A stretch of 64,000 nucleotides of DNA from Streptomyces sp. DG1A-41 (lineage in GTDB: Bacteria > Actinomycetota > Actinomycetes > Streptomycetales > Streptomycetaceae). This document shows, in pieces, positions 61,298 through 64,000 of this stretch. Below the pieces are notes generated by a model. It was not told where the DNA came from. It saw only the letters and a program-made list of their open reading frames with translations, and did not search any database. Every line of letters begins with the position of its first letter. Within the stretch, counting starts at the first letter, position 1. Position numbers and translations under genes: made by a program. The stretch is taken from contig NZ_CP146350.1 in assembly GCF_037055355.1 (NCBI RefSeq), positions 2,379,001-2,443,000 of the forward strand, read 5' to 3'.

Positions 61298-61792
61298 GTG
61301 AGGATATCCGGTAGATCGATCGTGCTCGGCTTTGTGAGCGTGGCACTCGCATTATTTAGCTTCGCTACGCCGGCCGCCGCAGACGCCTCTCAGGCTGCCA
61401 CCGTTACGGCGAACGGCACTGTCGTCGCCGCGGATGGTTCCAAGGTCGGCCAGGTCATTCTCCACAAGCGTGGTGACGGGACGAAGCCGCCCGTAGAGCT
61501 GGGTAACCCCTCAGAATGGGCTGCGGTGGTGATCAAGATGGACGATTCGACCGTTACGCCGCAGGCCTGCATCGGTGCCAGTGGCGGAAATTGGTGCTAC
61601 GGCTACAACCTGACCAGCGACGGTAAGTACTGCTACTCGAACTACTACCACCCCACTAAGGACCACCATTCCACGGTCAAGATTGCCGGGGGCTCGAATA
61701 CCGCTTACGCGTTCGCTGGCCAAACCTCCTACGCCAACCGGACGGCGGGCGCTGCCTACACCTGCGAAACCTATTACAGTGTTGATGAGTAG
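61298..61792 (+). CDS. Lactococcin 972-family bacteriocin-like secreted protein
   Basis: 164 residues from GTG 61298, RBS GGGAAGGA. A signal peptide (SIVLGFVSVALALFSFATPAAA) is followed by a mature domain with NWCYGYNLTSDGKYCYSNYY, HPTKDHHSTV, YAFAGQTSYANRTAGAAYTC. The SNYYHPTKxHxSTV core and Ala/Thr-rich end are the signature of the lactococcin 972 family, small beta-rich proteins; the prototype blocks septum formation by binding lipid II. Four Cys residues in the mature part differ from the prototype. A small hairpin (61265-61283) lies just before the RBS. Codon use is less GC-biased than the core genes. Confidence 0.8.
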   Translation: MRISGRSIVLGFVSVALALFSFATPAAADASQAATVTANGTVVAADGSKVGQVILHKRGDGTKPPVELGNPSEWAAVVIKMDDSTVTPQACIGASGGNWCYGYNLTSDGKYCYSNYYHPTKDHHSTVKIAGGSNTAYAFAGQTSYANRTAGAAYTCETYYSVDE

Positions 61793-61844
61793 GTTTTGAT
61801 CCCCCGCATCACGCGGTGACCCTTTCGGTAGGTGGGGTAGGTTG

Positions 61845-62585
61845 GTGCGCCACTCGGGTCTGTTCCGTCGCCCGCGCAGTCTCCGAGTGGCGCCACCTCC
61901 TACTTTGAGTCAATCACGGAACAGGGAAAAAGAAATCGCAAACTTTCCGCGCACTCGTGTTGCGCCACTCGCAGTGCCCCTCGGGGTCGGTTTTCTACTT
62001 GGACTAGCGGGTCCCCTTACCGAAAAATGGGGCAATCCCGTTTGCGCCCCTCTAAATGTTGTTTTTTCCGATGGATGGTCGTGGGTCTGTTATGCATTCT
62101 TGGTAGGCTATTTCGGCCGATCCAAAATTGAGTCAGCCTTGCTGTCCTCTTTGGGGTTGGCTATCGGCGTGGTCACATACTATCTATTCAAGGACCTGAG
62201 CCCCACCATCCCGGCCGGACTGGAATCTGGCGCCACCGGCGAGGTAAATTACTCTAGTATGCTTGCTTGGGGAATAGCAGCTTTCGTCCTTGGGGCACCC
62301 GTCGGGCTCTTGGGCAACCTGGCGCGAATTCCACGTGTTGGCGGTCTCCCATTCCGACTGATTGTTCCGCTCGTAGCACTTTTCGAGACCTCCATGCAGC
62401 TGGCTGCAGAGGCGGACGGGCAACGTGCGGTCGTTGGAATTACTTGGAATGTGATTCGGTTCATCGCGGGCGCTGTTGCTTTGGCTCTAGTAATTCACAC
62501 CATCCGGAGTTGGTGGCACTCTCGGCGTACTCGTTCCGCGGAGACGGATGAGCACCGCGCCAGAAGGGACATTTCGTCCTTGTGA
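61845..62585 (+). CDS. Six-TM membrane protein next to the bacteriocin (possible immunity partner; DUF6518-like)
   Basis: 246 residues from GTG 61845 (AGGTGGGG upstream; TTG 61842 also possible). Hydrophobic segments: LAVPLGVGFLLGLAGPL, GWSWVCYAFLVGYFG, LLSSLGLAIGVVTYYLF, MLAWGIAAFVLGAPVGLLG, FRLIVPLVALFETS, VIRFIAGAVALALVIHTI. A basic C-terminal tail follows. The TM pattern recalls DUF6518 proteins, but I am not sure. It follows the bacteriocin gene by 52 bp on the same strand. Lactococcin 972 loci normally carry membrane proteins for export or immunity, which suggests that role here. Confidence 0.6.
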   Translation: MRHSGLFRRPRSLRVAPPPTLSQSRNREKEIANFPRTRVAPLAVPLGVGFLLGLAGPLTEKWGNPVCAPLNVVFSDGWSWVCYAFLVGYFGRSKIESALLSSLGLAIGVVTYYLFKDLSPTIPAGLESGATGEVNYSSMLAWGIAAFVLGAPVGLLGNLARIPRVGGLPFRLIVPLVALFETSMQLAAEADGQRAVVGITWNVIRFIAGAVALALVIHTIRSWWHSRRTRSAETDEHRARRDISSL

Positions 62586-62743
62586 CCTTCTGAAGTCCAG
62601 CCTCGATCCGTCAGCTGGGGCCGGTCGTTGATCGGCCCGGCGGATCGCCCGTGTCTCCCGGGGTGGTGCGGTCCCCTCCTCTTCGGTTCTCGTCGGGGCG
62701 GGTGTCGGTCGGTCAGGTGATGGCTGGGGAGCGCATCACGGCA

Positions 62744-63097
62744 GTGGTCGGCTTTGCGCTCGTAGCGTCGGTGGAGTCGGCGGCAGCCGGCGAGCCAGGC
62801 CATGGTGCGTTCGATGGTCCAGCGGTGGCGGCCCAGCCGCTTGGAAGACTCGATGCCCTTGCGGGCGATGCGGTGGGTGATCCCGCGCTTGCGTAACCAT
62901 CGGCGCAGGTGGTCGTAGTCGTAACCCTTGTCCGCGTGCAGCTTGGCGGGGCGCCGTCGGCGGGGTCCGCGGCGGGAGCGGATCGGCGGGATGCCGCAGA
63001 CGAGCGGTTCGAGGGCCTGGTTGTCGTGGAGGTTCGCGCCGGAGATGCCGATCGAGAGGGGCAGACCGGAGGGCTCAAAGATCCACTTGATCACCGA
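62744..63097 (-). pseudogene. IS5-family transposase fragment
   Basis: Minus-strand VIKWIFEPSGLPLSIGISGA, NLHDNQALEPLVCGIPP, KLHADKGYDYDHLRRWLRKR and HRWTIERTMAWLAGCRRL form the central-to-C-terminal DDE domain of an IS5-type transposase with the second Asp and the Glu. The N-terminal half (first Asp) is missing at 63097 and similarity ends after RRYERKADH at 62744. No terminal inverted repeats were identified. It directly abuts the replication-protein fragment. Confidence 0.75.
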
Positions 63098-63102
63098 GCG
63101 GA

Positions 63103-63336
63103 ACCACCGAGTGGCTGCACTGCCTCAGCCGCCTCTACAGCGGCGAGGAACTGCGTGCCCTGCCCAGAGGGTGGCCCACCACGGGCAAAGTCCTCTCCGA
63201 CCGGCTCAAGCGCCTCCAGCCGACCCTTGCCGCACGCGGTGTCCTCATCGACACCGGCCGCACCAGCGAAGGCCGCTACCTGGAAATGACCCGCCAGGGC
63301 ACCCCGCCCCCACACGAGCACCAGCGGCTGGTCTGA
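63103..63336 (+). pseudogene. C-terminal tail of an AICE/phage-type replication protein
   Basis: A forward frame without start runs from the transposase junction to TGA 63336: EWLHCLSRLYSGEELRALPR, GWPTTGKVLSDRLKRLQPTL, AARGVLIDTGRTSEGRYLEM. The P-x-T/S-x-x-x-L-x-x-R-L-x-R-L-x-P-x-L pattern is the C-terminal winged helix of primase-helicase/DUF3631-like replication proteins of actinomycete mobile elements. The rest of the gene has been removed. Confidence 0.5.
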
Positions 63337-63366
63337 CCCGCGCTCGCGCGCCCAGACAGGCAGTAA

Positions 63367-63504
63367 GGGGCCGCTTCGCGGCGCGTCCTTTGGGCGGCGT
63401 TTCGCCGAACAGCAAGAGGAGCACGCCCCCGCCCGCGATGGTGCTCTTCTTGCTTGCCCCGGCGGCACCGCCGCCGCCCAAGGATCGCGCCGCGAAGCGG
63501 CTCC
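63367..63504. repeat. Nested long inverted repeat
   Basis: Outer arms 63367-63399 and 63472-63504 (33 bp, three or four mismatches or offsets) and inner arms AGCAAGAGGAGCAC (63411-63424) with GTGCTCTTCTTGCT (63441-63454, near-perfect) can fold into one ~138-base cruciform/hairpin. Each outer arm also contains CCGCTTCGCGG-type local symmetry. It sits between the replication-protein tail and the iteron cluster; a role in replication initiation, transfer or termination is possible. Confidence 0.65.
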
Positions 63505-63572
63505 TTCTTCACGCTCTGAGGCTCCACCGAACTACAACAGACACCCCCTCTTTGTCCTAAGAGGGAAGACGC

Positions 63573-63767
63573 TGCGTCATCTGCGTCATGCAAGCCGAAA
63601 AGCGGTTCCTGACCTGCGACAACAGGCATGACGCAGACGGCGACCTCTGCGTCATCCTGCGTCATCTGCGTCACGCGATGACGCAGCCCATGACGCACCC
63701 CCTAGCCGCTGCGTCACGCAAAGCCGCAGGTCAGAAGCCTAGATGACGCTGATGACGCAATGACGCA
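63573..63767. repeat. Iteron-like cluster of TGCGTCAT / ATGACGCA
   Basis: About 13 copies of the 8-mer TGCGTCAY or its complement occur within 195 bp, beginning at 63573, 63582, 63628, 63648, 63658, 63667, 63678, 63690, 63710, 63743, 63752 and 63760 (7-8 of 8 matches). Some are direct with 9-10 bp spacing, others inverted. The position just before the excisionase-like gene suits Rep, Xis or Pra-type binding sites of an integrative element. Confidence 0.8.
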
Positions 63768-63819
63768 GAAATCCGCACCTCGGACACACGCGGCCAGGCC
63801 CTCCCCGCTTGGAGCCCCT

Positions 63820-64000
63820 ATGACACAGCCGACAGACCCCGACCCCCGCGCCCTCCTCCGAGGCGGCCTCCCCGACCGGTACCTCACCCCCGACGACATC
63901 GCCGAGATGCCCGAGGTGCCCCTAGAGACCGTCTACCAGTGGCGCAAGAAACGCACCGGCCCGCGCGGCTTTCGCATCGGCAAGCACCTTCGCTACGACC
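63820..64000 (+). CDS. Excisionase-like HTH protein (Xis), 3' end beyond window
   Basis: First 60 codons from ATG 63820 (GGAG upstream). After a Pro/Asp-rich lead come YLTPDDIAEMPEVPLETVYQ and WRKKRTGPRGFRIGKHLRYD, the winged-helix/HTH_17 fold of excisionases: tyrosine- or recombinase-associated DNA-binding factors of AICE and phages. An integrase gene normally follows immediately. Confidence 0.82.
   Translation, partial: MTQPTDPDPRALLRGGLPDRYLTPDDIAEMPEVPLETVYQWRKKRTGPRGFRIGKHLRYD

Larger units (their letters stand above)
60811..64000. mobile_element. Left part of a damaged integrative (AICE-type) element
   Basis: The segment begins where the glnA2-like remnant breaks off and runs past the window end. 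It has lower GC (notably 61200-62580), a bacteriocin cassette, an IS5-type fragment, the tail of a replication-type protein, an inverted-repeat/iteron region and the start of an excisionase-like gene. In actinomycete integrative elements rep, xis and int follow one another beside the attachment site, so an integrase gene is expected just after base 64000. The truncated rep suggests it cannot replicate on its own. Confidence 0.6.

Noticed and set aside
62495..62743. C-terminal extension of the transposase frame
   Set aside because: After RRYERKADH the residues no longer match IS5 transposases and the frame simply runs antisense into the six-TM gene.
63573..63767. Possible CRISPR array from repeated TGCGTCAT
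   Set aside because: Units are only 8 bp, in both orientations and with irregular short spacing; no spacers of uniform length and no cas genes.

Overview
The window is high-GC actinobacterial chromosome and almost certainly Streptomyces. Evidence: extreme third-position GC, many GTG/TTG starts, several apparently leaderless genes, a MalR/MsiK-type maltose locus, both glnA (GSI) and glnII (GSII), XRE-DUF397 pairs and long perfect hairpin terminators. From memory the gene order follows the S. coelicolor core block lipB-lipA-glnA ... glnII ... mal ... glnE. No rRNA, tRNA or CRISPR array was seen.

Region by region. 1-10 kb: envelope and stress genes (secreted PGRP-type amidase, CvpA-trypsin membrane protease, GNAT, TIGR01777 protein, flavin oxidoreductase), a large HTH/TPR regulator, and lipB-lipA for lipoate. 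10-23 kb: nitrogen assimilation. glnA has a textbook GlnR box and Tyr397 as adenylylation site; glnII has a weaker GlnR-like array. Between them lie an htpX-pspAB stress pair, a hydrolase/phosphotransferase gene with a frame break, and a divergent TetR-aldo/keto reductase pair. 23-34 kb: epimerase, two-component pair, secreted DUF1996 protein, lipoprotein, TPR protein, TetR, tautomerase, and a badly decayed REC-SpoIIE phosphatase. 34-53 kb: polysaccharide utilisation, with a giant bifunctional amylase-pullulanase, a GH30-GH62 pair behind a perfect CebR-type palindrome, an alpha-amylase, aglA, and malEFG divergent from malR. An XRE-DUF397 regulatory pair and a decayed remnant sit in the middle. 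53-60.7 kb: PAP2 protein, glnE (its product modifies GlnA), PPOX and VOC proteins, a head-to-head deletion scar, and a Ser/Thr kinase with a peptidoglycan-binding domain.

60.8-64 kb is different: lower GC, broken genes, a lactococcin 972-like bacteriocin with a six-TM neighbour, an IS5-type transposase fragment, the tail of a replication protein, a nested inverted repeat, an iteron-like cluster, and the start of an excisionase-like gene. I read it as the left part of a damaged integrative (AICE-type) element inserted in the 3' end of a glutamine synthetase-family gene (glnA2-like), whose last 27 codons remain at 60726-60810.

At least four otherwise intact genes (hydrolase-APH, pullulanase, alpha-amylase, glnE) each carry one single-base frameshift. 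This could be assembly indels and should be tested before calling them pseudogenes. The genes cooperate in two obvious ways: ammonium assimilation (glnA, glnII, GlnE, GlnR boxes) and alpha-glucan use (secreted amylase/pullulanase, MalEFG import, cytoplasmic AglA, MalR control through TGCAAG motifs).
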